Shown here: in pieces, positions 40,973-50,872 of the stretch | How positions within the stretch are numbered: the stretch's first letter is position 1 | Layout: each line of letters opens with the position of its first letter | DNA from: CAYVKM01 sp964452045 | GTDB taxonomy: Bacteria > Calditrichota > Calditrichia > RBG-13-44-9 | DNA: 51,220 nucleotides | Reading direction: 5' to 3' | NCBI GenBank assembly: GCA_964452045.1 | Contig: CAYVKM010000019.1 | Span: 1 to 51,220 of the forward strand | Made by a program: the position numbers and the translations under genes | The notes under the pieces: generated by a model | Databases searched by the model: none | What the model was told of the DNA's origin: nothing | What the model saw: only the letters and a program-made list of their open reading frames with translations

Positions 40973-42259
40973 TTAAACCCATCCACGGTCTTTGCAGGCC
41001 TGAGCAACCCGGCTCACCGAAATAACATAAGCCGCGTCCCGCATATATAGATTCCGTTTCCGGGCCAGCTCGCTTACCGCAAGATAGGCGGCAGTCATTT
41101 TTACATCCAGCTTACCGAGAACTTCATCCTTTTCCCAGAAGTAGTTCATATTGCTCTGAACCTGCTCGAAATAGCTACAGGTTACGCCACCGGCATTGGC
41201 CAGGAAATCCGGAATCATGAATATACCGCGCTCATGGATCACCTTATCCGCATCCGGTGTGGTGGGTCCATTTGCCCCTTCGGCAATGATTTTAACCCGT
41301 TCACTAATCTTATCAACCTTTTCACCAGTTATCTGATTTTCGATAGCAGAAGGTAACAGAATATCTACATCCTGCTCAATCCAGGCATCGCCAGGCAAAA
41401 CTTCATAACCCAGTCCTTCAGCTTTTTTCTTATCAATACCACCGAACTTGTCGGTAATCTTCCATAATTCTTCCAGAGATACACCATCTTTTTTCCGGAA
41501 AGCATAAGAGGTCTGATCGTCCTGATCCCAGCTGGAGACACAAACCACCTTACCGCCCAACTGATTATACAACTGGATGGCATACTGCGCCACATTTCCA
41601 AAACCCTGTACGCTGGCCAAAGTCTCTTCCGGTTTCAGGTTTAATTCCTTTAGGGCTTCACGCACAGTAAAAATAACGCCATAACCAGTCGCTTCGGTTC
41701 TTCCTAAAGATCCACCCATACCCACCGGTTTTCCGGTGATAAAACCGGGATATTTTCCATTATGCACCGCTTCAAATTCATCCAGCATCCATAACATATG
41801 CTGGGCACTGGTCATTACATCCGGCGCCGGCACGTCATTTACCGGTCCCACATCCCGGGCAATCTGCCTGACCCATTGACGGCAAATCTGTTCCTGCTCC
41901 CGCATGCTTAAATTATGGGGGTCGCAAACCACGCCGCCTTTACTGCCGCCAAGTGGAATATCCACTACCGCACATTTCCAGGTCATCCACATGGAGAGCG
42001 CGCGAACCGTATCGATAGTTTCCTGGGGATGAAAACGGATTCCACCTTTTCCCGGACCCCGGGCATCATTATGTTGCACCCGAAAACCACGGAATATTTT
42101 AGTGCTACCATCATCCATTCGCACAGGAATACTGAAATGATATTCCCTGAATGGATTACGAAGAATATCTCTTGTCCCCTGATCCAAATCGAGAATATCA
42201 GCCACTTTGTCAAATTGCGTCTGTGCCATCTCAAAAGGGTTGAATGCTTTGTCTTTCAT
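40973..42259 (-). CDS. gdhA: Glutamate dehydrogenase (Glu/Leu/Phe/Val dehydrogenase family)
   Basis: 428 aa, hexameric GDH length. FRGFRVQHNDARGPGKGGIRFHP (Lys71 region), WKCAVVDIPLGGSKGGV (catalytic Lys107), DVPAPDVMT (catalytic Asp) and the Rossmann motif VQGFGNVAQYAIQLYNQLGGKVV are all present, with EGANGPTTPDAD downstream. It interconverts glutamate and 2-oxoglutarate plus ammonia in the cytoplasm. Cofactor preference is not certain from motifs. Upstream an 11-bp inverted repeat (42404-42446) is a candidate operator; downstream there is a clear terminator. Confidence 0.95.
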   Translation of the reverse strand: MKDKAFNPFEMAQTQFDKVADILDLDQGTRDILRNPFREYHFSIPVRMDDGSTKIFRGFRVQHNDARGPGKGGIRFHPQETIDTVRALSMWMTWKCAVVDIPLGGSKGGVVCDPHNLSMREQEQICRQWVRQIARDVGPVNDVPAPDVMTSAQHMLWMLDEFEAVHNGKYPGFITGKPVGMGGSLGRTEATGYGVIFTVREALKELNLKPEETLASVQGFGNVAQYAIQLYNQLGGKVVCVSSWDQDDQTSYAFRKKDGVSLEELWKITDKFGGIDKKKAEGLGYEVLPGDAWIEQDVDILLPSAIENQITGEKVDKISERVKIIAEGANGPTTPDADKVIHERGIFMIPDFLANAGGVTCSYFEQVQSNMNYFWEKDEVLGKLDVKMTAAYLAVSELARKRNLYMRDAAYVISVSRVAQACKDRGWV

Positions 42260-42403
42260 GTTCCTGATCCTTTCTTAAAAATAAGAATTTATAAATCAAC
42301 TTTCTCAACTAGTAGATATTCCGACTTTTCTGTAAGTTTGACAAACCTTTTAATTCCTGCATTTTTACCAAACTTGAAACCAATTCTGAAAACCAAACGC
42401 CCC

Positions 42404-42446
42404 TTATATCACAAAGAATATGCCAATACATCCTATTGTGATATAA
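42404..42446. promoter_or_regulatory. Perfect 11-bp inverted repeat upstream of gdhA, candidate operator
   Basis: TTATATCACAA (42404-42414) and TTGTGATATAA (42436-42446) are exact reverse complements, centre to centre 32 bp, about three helical turns. They lie 145-187 bp upstream of the gdhA start in a 399-bp gap. This could be two sites for one regulator or an RNA hairpin. The remainder of the gap shows no gene; TGATATAAT within the right arm is also -10 like. Confidence 0.55.
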
Positions 42447-42658
42447 TTAATTTAATTTTTCCATCTATTATTTAAAAGAAAAATATAAAAAGGTTTATTG
42501 GATTACTTTATATCCGGGAGGAATATCTACTTTTTAAGGAGAATTTCAGATGATGTATTGATCGATCCAAATAGAGATAGGTCATAATCTTTAATACACA
42601 ATTTTACTATAATTCAATCAAGCATAGGAGGTTGGATTTTTATAATGGGATGTAAAAT

Positions 42659-43339
42659 TTATGAGGCAATCACCTTTGTATCAGGCTTTGGCCAGGATGG
42701 ACGACGTCCCCTTGACTTTTTCTTAAGCAGTTTTTCCAGGTGGTGATACAGTTTCCGGGCATTCTTTTCCAGTAATTCCAGATCCCGGTTATTTTGAATC
42801 ACAAAATCCGCCCATTTTACTTTTTCCTCGATTGGCAGCTGTTTATTGATCCGGTCGATGATTTCCTTTTCGCTGAGCTTATCCCGTTTTTTGATCCGCT
42901 CGATCCGGTTGGCCATTTTGGAAGCAACCACCACCACCGCATCAAACATATGTTCCAGGCTCAATTCATAAATAAGGGCAGCATCCAGAGCGATAATTGG
43001 GTATTTATTCGAATCTCGGGATTCCTCGATGATTGACACCACCCGGTCCACCATATAGGGATGAACAATCTTGTTTAGACGGGCTGTTTTCGCCTCATCG
43101 GAAAAAGCCAGCTTGGCCAGGTATTTCCGGTTTAATTTACCGTTCCTATAGAGTATCCGGTATCCGAATGCTTTTTTTAATTCCTTCTTTATGATGTCAT
43201 TTCGCTCAATTTCCATTTTGGCCACTTTATCTGCATTGATCATTTTGGCACCCATTTTTTCCAGGAATTTGCAGACCGTGGTCTGCCCACAACCCATTCC
43301 ACCGGTTACGGCTATAACAAGACAATTTTTATAAGCCAT
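42659..43339 (-). CDS. coaE: Dephospho-CoA kinase-like P-loop protein with altered P-loop
   Basis: 226 aa. Family features: LVIAVTGGMGCG at the N-terminus, MINADKVAKMEI (the D in the D-x-[VIL]-[AV] motif), LNKIVHPYM, ALDAALIYE, VVVASKMANRIERIKKRDKLSEKEIIDRINKQLP and FVIQNNRD. The P-loop reads GGMGCGQTT: the invariant Lys of GxxxxGK[ST] is Gln19, confirmed at codon CAG. The C-terminal extension is basic (KKKSRGRRPSWPKPDTKV). Normally it phosphorylates dephospho-CoA, the last step of CoA synthesis. Activity here is doubtful without the Lys; a second coaE may exist elsewhere. Confidence 0.8.
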   Translation of the reverse strand: MAYKNCLVIAVTGGMGCGQTTVCKFLEKMGAKMINADKVAKMEIERNDIIKKELKKAFGYRILYRNGKLNRKYLAKLAFSDEAKTARLNKIVHPYMVDRVVSIIEESRDSNKYPIIALDAALIYELSLEHMFDAVVVVASKMANRIERIKKRDKLSEKEIIDRINKQLPIEEKVKWADFVIQNNRDLELLEKNARKLYHHLEKLLKKKSRGRRPSWPKPDTKVIAS

Positions 43340-43436
43340 AAGAAAACACCTGACATTTAAAGTTTTTCAGACTGAAATAATTAGAATATCGAAAAGTTTT
43401 CATACTAACAAAATTTAATTCCTGGCATTTTTCCTG

Positions 43437-46400
43437 TTACTTGATAACCAGAAATTTACCCGTTTTTTGTTCATCCTTATATCGCGCCACATAAACATAA
43501 ACACCACTAGCGATACTATCTCCCCATTCATTTTTTAAATCCCAGCGAACACCACCAGTGAAACCATCATTGGTAAGACTTATCAGCTTCTTACCATTTG
43601 CAGTATAGATAAAAATCTCGCATCCATTTGGTAAATTTGCAAACATTATTTCATTCCGGCCATCAGCTATTCGTAATGGATTTGGGTATACCACAATATT
43701 GCTTAAATTATCCACATTTTGCAGGATCTCGAATTTATTTCCCAGGTCTGAACGCATCGGCTGATCCCAGATATCTTTAACATCCCGGACCTCCAAATAG
43801 TAGATCTCCCCTAAACTGCCCATCCGGTTTTTACCGGTCAGATAAAGATGGACAATCTGCTGATCAATGCTATCCAATCCGGCATTGACTACGTGATCGT
43901 CAGGGTAAATTTGATAACTATTAATATTCTCCACTGATTGAGGTTCCATCGGATGGTTAAAATAAACTACCAGATGGGTCTTACTCATCATCTCGACTTT
44001 TTTGATAAAAGGAAGAGTAGATTTCTGACCCACATTAAAACTAACGGTCAGAGAATCCCGATAAAAAGGTACTCCATATTCATTATCCAGATCATAAAAA
44101 ATAAGTTGGTGATCATTTGCTGTAAAAGGTTTGCTAAAGCTCAACAGCAACTGGGAATGAGCGCGTGCGCTAATAATCCCTACCGGGCTTTCCTGATCCG
44201 GAAACAAGGTAAATTTGCTGACCTCAGTTGATGCACTCCCCAACGGTTTAGAAAAACTCAGCAGCAATTGACGGTCGCCCTCTACCTGCAAACCAGTATA
44301 AACCGGCAAGTTTTCTGCGCGGATTTTAACCGGTTCGGAAAATTTACTGCGCGGTGTACTGTATGAACTGTCTACCGATAAAATTTTATATTGGTAAAGG
44401 TGACCTGATATCACCGTAGAATCGATATAAGAAGACTCTATGGTCGTGTATTCCTGGTCAAAGGAAAGATCTAAATCCCGGCAGGAAAGCAAATAACTGC
44501 CGGCTCCCACTACCGGATCCCATTTGAGCTGTATCCGACCGGAATCCACAGATGTCACTTGAAAATTAACAGGTGTTAAAGGTCTGGTTCCCGGACTCTC
44601 TCGCTCCATGATAATGATGGTCGAATCCCCCTGCACACAGATGCGGTTATCGGAAATCTTCAGGATGGCATTGGTGTTTATCCGCTCGAGGTAACCTTTT
44701 AATTCATAATGATTATTTTGATATTCAATATAATAGGCATGGGGAAAGGGAGTGAAAAAGATTTCATCCAATCCATCGCCATCAAAATCATCCGCAGATA
44801 CTCCGGTAAAATTGTTTTTCTGTTCGTTCACCTTGTGAAAGTTCGTTTCCCAGACTTTTTCCAAATTGTTTGATTGGGTAAGTTTCAACACGAATAAGAC
44901 CCAATATTGCCTGTTGATGGCCGATTCTCCTACATACGGTGCCAGAACCTTGGTGGCAACGGCTATCTCATAGGAAGGATCACCATCGAAATTACCCACC
45001 ACAAAACGATGGGTGGCATCCACTCCAGGAAGTCTCACCCAGGCTACCGGAGTAAAATCGGCGTCATTGGATAATTCATAGACAATAAGATCGCCATCAT
45101 AATCCCCTATCACCAGATCTAATTTACCATTTTGATTTAGATCCTTAACCTCGGCGAAGGGAACGCCATAACTGTTTTCACCCGGTGTAGGATTGTCCAG
45201 TACTTGCCGGATAGAAACAGTAAAGGTGTTCAAATCCTGCAGTTCAAAAACATGCCACTGATTCTGATGCAATCCGATAATTTCGTATTGATTGTCTGCA
45301 TCCAGATCGACCATTCTTGCTGCCCAGAAATCCAGCAGACCTGAATTTATTGGATTTTCATTTAATTGAGGAAGAGCAGTGCCGGGGAAAATCGAGGAAT
45401 TCGAACCGTAACCGGCAAGTAGTTCCGGGAGTCCATCTCCGTTGATGTCTTCGATATCGCGGGCAAATCCGGGAACCGGACCGATATTTTGTACAAATTG
45501 GTCATTCTCAAAAGCTAAATGGCTGATCCGCGACTCCGTTTGGTTTGGCCAGCTTACATTGCCAAATATATCCAGGACACCATCTCCATCAATATCCTGG
45601 GAGCGCTCCAGATAATATCCGAAACCGGGAAGTGCGGCAATTTCCACAAAATCGTCATCAAAACTATTGGGTTGGGAAAGATCTAGTTGATAGTACAATC
45701 CGTTATTATCATCAACAGTTTCCAGGCCAGCATTATTTACGATCTTGAAATATACTTCAACATTGCCCCGGATTTCCTTTTGGGTCAATAAAAGACTATG
45801 GAAGGTATCAAGATAGTTTGACAGAATAAACGAATTGAACACCGGAGCACCTTGATTGCGATAAAACACGGTTACCCGACTCACATCATCAGTAGCGACT
45901 TCCAGCAAACAACCATAATAATTTTCGACGATGACCGGGGTTATGCGAAGTGAGTCAATTACTGGTTTTGTCCTGTCCAGATTGAGGATAATCCGGTCTA
46001 CCATGGTTTTCTGGTCAGCGTTTATAACTTTTAATTCGAGTGTATAAATGGCATCGGAAAGTAAAGAGGTATTCCAATACCCCAGCGTGTCATTTAATAT
46101 GTTTTGATTTAACTCTAAAAACGGAGTTAAATAAAGAGGATTCTCTCCTGTTCCATAGGACAATATGATCCGGTCCAGATTTGGACTGGCTGCCGCTCCG
46201 ATGATGGGAACCAGATCAAGATTTGTCCCACTATTGGTCTGTGGGGATAATATTTTAGCCGTGGTGGTGGTAAAGGTGGTAAGGCCATGGTATGCATTCG
46301 CCACACCCTGTCCGTAATATTGATCCCATCCCGGAAATCCCAGATCCTGGCATCCGGTGAGCAGCGTAGCCTCAATGGACTGTGCACTGTTCTGGGGGTG

Positions 46401-47660
46401 TTGAGACCACAACAGGGCAAGGACTCCGCTCACAATGGGGGCAGAGAAGGAGGTACCGTTATAATTTCCGTAACTTGCATCGCGGGAGGTGGACAATATA
46501 TCCTGTCCCGGCGCAACCAGGTCAATTTTTGAGCCAAAACTGGAAAATGATGCCAGATTATTATTGATATCCGTGGCACCGACCGAAATGGTCTCGTCAT
46601 AACTGGCCGGGTACTGCAAGGTATTATTTCCGGAATTCCCGGCTGAAGCAACAAACAAAACCCCGTTCTGATAGCCATAATCTACGGCTTCCTTCAACAA
46701 ATAGGAGAAAACCACATCTCCAAAACTCATATTTATTATTTTACAGCCATTTTGCACCGCGTAAATAATGGCTTCCGCCACATCATCTTCCTCCAAATAA
46801 CCGGAAGCCGTACCAGCTCTCAGGGCCATAACTTTTACATTTGGGGCAATACCGGAAATACCAATCGTATTATTGGTTTTAGCAGCGATAATGCCGGCTA
46901 CCGGTGTACCATGGCCACCGGGATATTCATCCATCGGATCATTATCCGGATCGAGATAATCCCCGTTATCCGGGAAATCCGGCGCATCGGTAAAGTCCCA
47001 GCCTATTACATCATCTATGTAACCATTCCCATCATCATCAATGCCGTTGATATCCCCCGGATCAAATCTTCCGTTGTTATTGATATCCTCAGGAGCGTTT
47101 ATCCACAATTGACCTTGTAAATCCGGATGCAGATAATCAATGCCGGTATCGATCACCCCAACAATGATTTGTGCACTGCCCTGTTCAATATTCCAGGCCT
47201 GAGGCATGTCCAATGTTTCCAGAGACCATTGCTGCACATAGAGTGAATCATTGGGATAAAAGTGTATGGGCAAAGCATAATTCGGTTCTGCCCAGGCGAC
47301 ATCAGGGATGTTTTTCAATTCCTTCAAAACCGGATTTAGCCTGTTTGCTTCAGCAATGGAGATTCTATAATACCTCTGAAAATTCTTATCCACGTTATTT
47401 TTAATACCCTCAAAAACTCTTTTTATTGATGCAATATCATCACTTGCAATAATCTTATTCAATTTATCTGAACTGGTTGAGATACGATTGGGTGCCGGAT
47501 ATGTAACCCTGGTATCCTGTTTTAATTTAATGATTAATTCTTTACCTGAAGCTGATAGCAGTACACCGGGAGATAATATTGATCCGGAAATCAACAGGTA
47601 CAATGCAACGATAATAAATAAGGGGCGACTGCCCCTTAGCTTATTTTTATTGGATTTCAT
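43437..47660 (-). CDS. Giant secreted subtilase (S8) with FG-GAP repeats and T9SS sorting tail
   Basis: 1407 aa. A signal/anchor and prodomain (1-140) precede the subtilisin domain with Asp171 (VIDTGIDYLHPDL), His250 (GHGTPVAGI) and Ser404 (NGTSFSAPI). A Ca-binding-like insert follows the Asp motif (DINNNGRFDPGDINGIDDDGNGYIDD). The middle (about 690-1040) has several FG-GAP/VCBS-like strands (DIDGDGVLDIFGN, DLNQNGKLDLVIGDYDGD, DDFDGDGLDEIFFTP). A fibronectin-type segment (PLTPVNFQVTSVDSGRIQLKW) and Ig-like repeats follow. The C-terminus VVYPNPLRIADGRNEIMFA...GVYVYVARYKDEQKTGKFLVIK is a type IX secretion sorting domain. Confidence 0.93.
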   Translation of the reverse strand: MKSNKNKLRGSRPLFIIVALYLLISGSILSPGVLLSASGKELIIKLKQDTRVTYPAPNRISTSSDKLNKIIASDDIASIKRVFEGIKNNVDKNFQRYYRISIAEANRLNPVLKELKNIPDVAWAEPNYALPIHFYPNDSLYVQQWSLETLDMPQAWNIEQGSAQIIVGVIDTGIDYLHPDLQGQLWINAPEDINNNGRFDPGDINGIDDDGNGYIDDVIGWDFTDAPDFPDNGDYLDPDNDPMDEYPGGHGTPVAGIIAAKTNNTIGISGIAPNVKVMALRAGTASGYLEEDDVAEAIIYAVQNGCKIINMSFGDVVFSYLLKEAVDYGYQNGVLFVASAGNSGNNTLQYPASYDETISVGATDINNNLASFSSFGSKIDLVAPGQDILSTSRDASYGNYNGTSFSAPIVSGVLALLWSQHPQNSAQSIEATLLTGCQDLGFPGWDQYYGQGVANAYHGLTTFTTTTAKILSPQTNSGTNLDLVPIIGAAASPNLDRIILSYGTGENPLYLTPFLELNQNILNDTLGYWNTSLLSDAIYTLELKVINADQKTMVDRIILNLDRTKPVIDSLRITPVIVENYYGCLLEVATDDVSRVTVFYRNQGAPVFNSFILSNYLDTFHSLLLTQKEIRGNVEVYFKIVNNAGLETVDDNNGLYYQLDLSQPNSFDDDFVEIAALPGFGYYLERSQDIDGDGVLDIFGNVSWPNQTESRISHLAFENDQFVQNIGPVPGFARDIEDINGDGLPELLAGYGSNSSIFPGTALPQLNENPINSGLLDFWAARMVDLDADNQYEIIGLHQNQWHVFELQDLNTFTVSIRQVLDNPTPGENSYGVPFAEVKDLNQNGKLDLVIGDYDGDLIVYELSNDADFTPVAWVRLPGVDATHRFVVGNFDGDPSYEIAVATKVLAPYVGESAINRQYWVLFVLKLTQSNNLEKVWETNFHKVNEQKNNFTGVSADDFDGDGLDEIFFTPFPHAYYIEYQNNHYELKGYLERINTNAILKISDNRICVQGDSTIIIMERESPGTRPLTPVNFQVTSVDSGRIQLKWDPVVGAGSYLLSCRDLDLSFDQEYTTIESSYIDSTVISGHLYQYKILSVDSSYSTPRSKFSEPVKIRAENLPVYTGLQVEGDRQLLLSFSKPLGSASTEVSKFTLFPDQESPVGIISARAHSQLLLSFSKPFTANDHQLIFYDLDNEYGVPFYRDSLTVSFNVGQKSTLPFIKKVEMMSKTHLVVYFNHPMEPQSVENINSYQIYPDDHVVNAGLDSIDQQIVHLYLTGKNRMGSLGEIYYLEVRDVKDIWDQPMRSDLGNKFEILQNVDNLSNIVVYPNPLRIADGRNEIMFANLPNGCEIFIYTANGKKLISLTNDGFTGGVRWDLKNEWGDSIASGVYVYVARYKDEQKTGKFLVIK

Positions 47661-47694
47661 CTAAACTCATGAGTCGAATTAAAATGTTGCTTGG

Positions 47695-49188
47695 CTACTT
47701 TGCATCCTTTTTCTTCAAAATGGCTTCTAAATCCTGAATCTTTCTCTTAAAGCGGGCACTATCCGGATCCTTTTCCAGCAATTGCCGGAAAACATCAATT
47801 GCCTCTTCAAAGCGGCCCTGGGCAATGTAAATCTCTCCTAAAGTCGGGGAAAGAATTGGCGGCCTGCCAAATTTCATGGTTTCCTTAGTTTCCGTCCCAC
47901 TTTCCGCTTTATCTGAATCCTTTTTTAGTTCAACCTTTCGATCCAGTTCATGAATATCCGGAGTGGGTATGGGCTTTTTATCGATAGGTTTTTCTTCCTG
48001 TTTTACTGGTGCCTTTTCGTCTTCATCTTTCTCTTCTAAACTGATTTCTTCCCCTGACAAATCCTCCGGTTCGGACAAAGTCTCGGTCTCCGGTGTACTT
48101 TCTTTATCTTCCTCTTCAATGATATCCGAAACCACGGAACTAAAATCCATCAGTTCGCTTTCAGATTCATCCTTTTCTTCACCAGCCGGTTCGTCAGGAA
48201 CGGTTTCATCGTCTTCGGGTACTTCAAACACCGGTCCAAACTCAGGGGTAGAGGTTTCTTGATCCGTTTCCTGGCCAATATCCAGGTCTTCATCTTTCAA
48301 CTCTTCAAATCCTTCCTCGATACTGTCTTCAACTTCTTCGGTAGATAATTCTTCCCCCCTGGCAGAAAGACTTTCTTCAGTTTCGGCAGGTTGTTCTTCC
48401 TCCTTCGCCGCTTCTTTACTCCCTTCCTTACCTTTCTCCTCATATTCAGAGAAAAATGAATCAATGGCCGAGGTAAATTCCTCGGCGGTTACAATATCTT
48501 CCTTTTTCTCCGCAATATCTTTAAGGTCAATATTGTCCATATCGGTCAGTGTTTCAGTTTCTTCTGTATCCTCAGGCAATTCTTCGCTGGATTCTGTGGC
48601 TTTTGCTTCTTTCTCGATAAATATATCATCCAGTGTCTTCAGGAAATCGTCTCCTTTGTCTTCTTTCTCGGTGGTGGTACTGATCAATTCATCAATGTCT
48701 TTATCAGTGAGTTCCTGATCCGTATCCAGGATGTTTATGTCGGTTTTCTCTCTTGATTCCGGACTTTCCTTTGCCGGTATTTCTCCCTCCCTGGTCTCTA
48801 TGACAAAATTGTTAGCCGCTTCTTCGTTGAAAACATCGTACAGATAAGAGTTTAAATTACTGTCGTTGGCATCATCGCTCAAATTGAGAATTTCATTTAC
48901 GGTGGAAAGGATCTCCCAGCCTTTGGGAGTTGCTGCATCATGCGCCAGGGACAACTCCAGTTCTTTTTTAGCTTCATTATAATTCTTCAGGTGGTAGTAT
49001 GCCATCCCCAGAATGTAATGTCCAAAAGCATACTGCGGATGTGCCTGAACCCCCTGCCGGCAGAGATCAATGGCTTCCTGATATTCTTTCTTTTCAATAA
49101 GCCGGGCAGCCAGATAGGCAAAAGCAATAGAATTCGGATATTTTTCATGAAACTTAGTTAAATTTTCAAATTCAAAAAATTGGGTCAT
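47695..49188 (-). CDS. TPR protein with long acidic linker
   Basis: 497 aa from the ATG at 49186-49188 (GAGGGG 7 nt upstream). TPRs at about 10-115 (AFAYLAARLIEKKEYQEAIDLCRQGVQAHPQYAFGHYILGMAYYHLKNYNEAKKELELSL) and a final one (LGEIYIAQGRFEEAIDVFRQLLEKDPDSARFKRKI). Between them lie some 320 residues dominated by E, D, S, K and T, strongly acidic and probably disordered. A cytoplasmic scaffold is plausible; function not known. Located between lptE and the giant protease gene. Confidence 0.75.
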   Translation of the reverse strand: MTQFFEFENLTKFHEKYPNSIAFAYLAARLIEKKEYQEAIDLCRQGVQAHPQYAFGHYILGMAYYHLKNYNEAKKELELSLAHDAATPKGWEILSTVNEILNLSDDANDSNLNSYLYDVFNEEAANNFVIETREGEIPAKESPESREKTDINILDTDQELTDKDIDELISTTTEKEDKGDDFLKTLDDIFIEKEAKATESSEELPEDTEETETLTDMDNIDLKDIAEKKEDIVTAEEFTSAIDSFFSEYEEKGKEGSKEAAKEEEQPAETEESLSARGEELSTEEVEDSIEEGFEELKDEDLDIGQETDQETSTPEFGPVFEVPEDDETVPDEPAGEEKDESESELMDFSSVVSDIIEEEDKESTPETETLSEPEDLSGEEISLEEKDEDEKAPVKQEEKPIDKKPIPTPDIHELDRKVELKKDSDKAESGTETKETMKFGRPPILSPTLGEIYIAQGRFEEAIDVFRQLLEKDPDSARFKRKIQDLEAILKKKDAK

Positions 49189-49245
49189 CACTATCCCCTC
49201 TTTATAAAATAATTCTCAATTTTTACTTTAAAATATATTAACAAA

Positions 49246-49740
49246 CTACCAGGCTGCAACAGTGTTGGTAATTATATCTTCGACAATTTGATTAATGGCT
49301 TCAGTTATTGCCCGATCAATATCATCCTGCAGGGCATTTCCCGGAATAATACCATATCGTTGTAAACTGGATGACCATAAAGGTTTCTGAGTATGAGTAT
49401 TCAAACATTCCGCTTTTATGGTAACCACCATCTGAAATTCCTGCACCTGCTCAGTTTGGGTGATGCTAACCGGTTGCCGACGGATGGAAGTGATATCACC
49501 GGACAATATTAAATCCGCATCATTCGGGCTATTTATGACCTGCAGTGAATTATCACTGGTGAAGGTTTCGGTTACATCCTGCATAAATTCCTCACGAACG
49601 CCAGCATAGGTTGTCTGATTCTGAAAATCTTCAATATAAATGGTTTTTAAATACGATGGTAGTGCACCCTTGAATGAATATTTAACACAGGACAGGGCCA
49701 AAAACCCGATAAAAAATATGAATAATTTACTGGAGGTCAT
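49246..49740 (-). CDS. lptE: LptE-family LPS-assembly lipoprotein
   Basis: 164 aa. Signal with lipobox ALSC (Cys18), then KYSFKGALPSYLKTIYIEDFQNQTTYAGVREEFMQDVTETFTSDNSLQVINSPNDADLILSGDITSIRRQPVSI..., ending in SLQRYGIIPGNALQDDIDRAITEAINQIVEDIIT. This is the FCB-type LptE pattern. It would partner LptD in the outer membrane for LPS insertion. Its start overlaps the end of the sigma-54 activator gene by 14 nt (49727-49740), and AAGGA precedes its ATG, a common arrangement in FCB genomes. Confidence 0.85.
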   Translation of the reverse strand: MTSSKLFIFFIGFLALSCVKYSFKGALPSYLKTIYIEDFQNQTTYAGVREEFMQDVTETFTSDNSLQVINSPNDADLILSGDITSIRRQPVSITQTEQVQEFQMVVTIKAECLNTHTQKPLWSSSLQRYGIIPGNALQDDIDRAITEAINQIVEDIITNTVAAW

Positions 49741-50866
49741 AATCCTTCAACTTTCGGTAGAGGGTTCTCTCGCTGATCTGGAGGGCCTGTGCCGCCTTTC
49801 GTTTATTACCATGATATTTAATTAAGGCTTTTTTTATCATCTGTTTCTCGACCTCATCCATGGGTTGAATTTCCTCTCCGTAGGTAACATCTTCGACTTC
49901 ACCCTGCATTACTTGATGGTTAATGTTTTGGTTCATATTTAAAAGAATCTGTTTCATATCCCTTATTTCCACACCCAAGGATAATAGCGCCTTGTAGATG
50001 AGTTCTCTCTCAGCCTGATCAACGTCCGTTTTTACATGGACCGGAAGCAGACTATTTCCGTCGCTGAATTCTTCATAGCCCATTAAATGCTCACGCACCA
50101 GTTCACTGGTCACCTTTTTCCCGGCAGAAAGAATAACGATTGAATCGACAAAATTCTTCAATTCCCGTATATTTCCCATCCAGTTATAACTTTTAATTAT
50201 AGCTAATGCTTCTTCACTAAAACCATCAAATTGAATCTTATTGTTTTGTACCGCTTGCTGGACAAAATGATCCAGTAACAGCGGTATATCTTCCCGACGC
50301 TCTCGTAAAGGAGGTACATAAATTGTTACTGCTTTTAAGCGGTAATACAGGTCCTTGCGAAAGTATTTAGAACGAACCATTTCCCCAAGCTCACGATTCG
50401 TAGCAGCGATTACCCGGACATCTACCCGGCGCAACTCTCCGCTGCCAACCCGCATGAATTCACCGCTTTCCAGCACCCGTAATAACTTAACCTGGGTTTG
50501 TAAAGGTGTTTCTCCGATCTCATCCAGAAAAATAGTCCCGCCATCTGCCAGCTCAAAATACCCCTTTTTAGTAGTAATTGCCCCTGTAAAAGCTCCCTTT
50601 TCATGACCGAAAAGTTCGCTTTCCAGTAAACCCTCAGGTATGGCACCGCAATTAAAAGAGATCATTTGCTTGTCCCGGCGCGGACTTAACTGATGGATCG
50701 CTTTGGCAATCACCTCTTTGCCAACACCACTTTCCCCGGTCACCAAAACGGAAATATTGGTCGGTGCAACCGACATGACCTGTTCAATGACCTCCCTCAT
50801 TTTCTCCGAGTTGCCAATAATGTTTAAATCTTCCTGAACTTTTTTATACTTATCAAGTAATACCAT
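49727..50866 (-). CDS. Sigma-54 dependent transcriptional activator (AAA+ and Fis-type HTH)
   Basis: 379 aa from the ATG at 50864-50866 (GAGG 5 nt upstream). AAA+ domain: Walker A GESGVGKEVI at about 46-52, the sigma-54 contact loop GAFTGA at 93-98, Walker B GGTIFLDEIGE, and RDLYYRLKAVTIYVPPLRER. The C-terminal Fis-type HTH reads NKRKAAQALQISERTLYRKLKDY. No receiver domain precedes the AAA+, so it is a stand-alone bEBP. It activates sigma-54 promoters; target unknown, but lptE overlaps it by 14 nt and is co-transcribed. Confidence 0.95.
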   Translation of the reverse strand: MVLLDKYKKVQEDLNIIGNSEKMREVIEQVMSVAPTNISVLVTGESGVGKEVIAKAIHQLSPRRDKQMISFNCGAIPEGLLESELFGHEKGAFTGAITTKKGYFELADGGTIFLDEIGETPLQTQVKLLRVLESGEFMRVGSGELRRVDVRVIAATNRELGEMVRSKYFRKDLYYRLKAVTIYVPPLRERREDIPLLLDHFVQQAVQNNKIQFDGFSEEALAIIKSYNWMGNIRELKNFVDSIVILSAGKKVTSELVREHLMGYEEFSDGNSLLPVHVKTDVDQAERELIYKALLSLGVEIRDMKQILLNMNQNINHQVMQGEVEDVTYGEEIQPMDEVEKQMIKKALIKYHGNKRKAAQALQISERTLYRKLKDYDLQ

Positions 50867-50872
50867 ATTCAC

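Noticed and set aside
42644..42742. Short plus-strand ORF (MGCKIYEAITFV...) with AGGAGG upstream
   Set aside because: It is antisense to the coaE 3' end, about 33 codons long with no recognisable fold; the coding signal belongs to the other strand.
43900..47400. Several plus-strand and alternative-frame ORFs of 60-120 codons inside the protease gene
   Set aside because: They are shadows of the S8 protease frame, with no ribosome-binding site and implausible composition.
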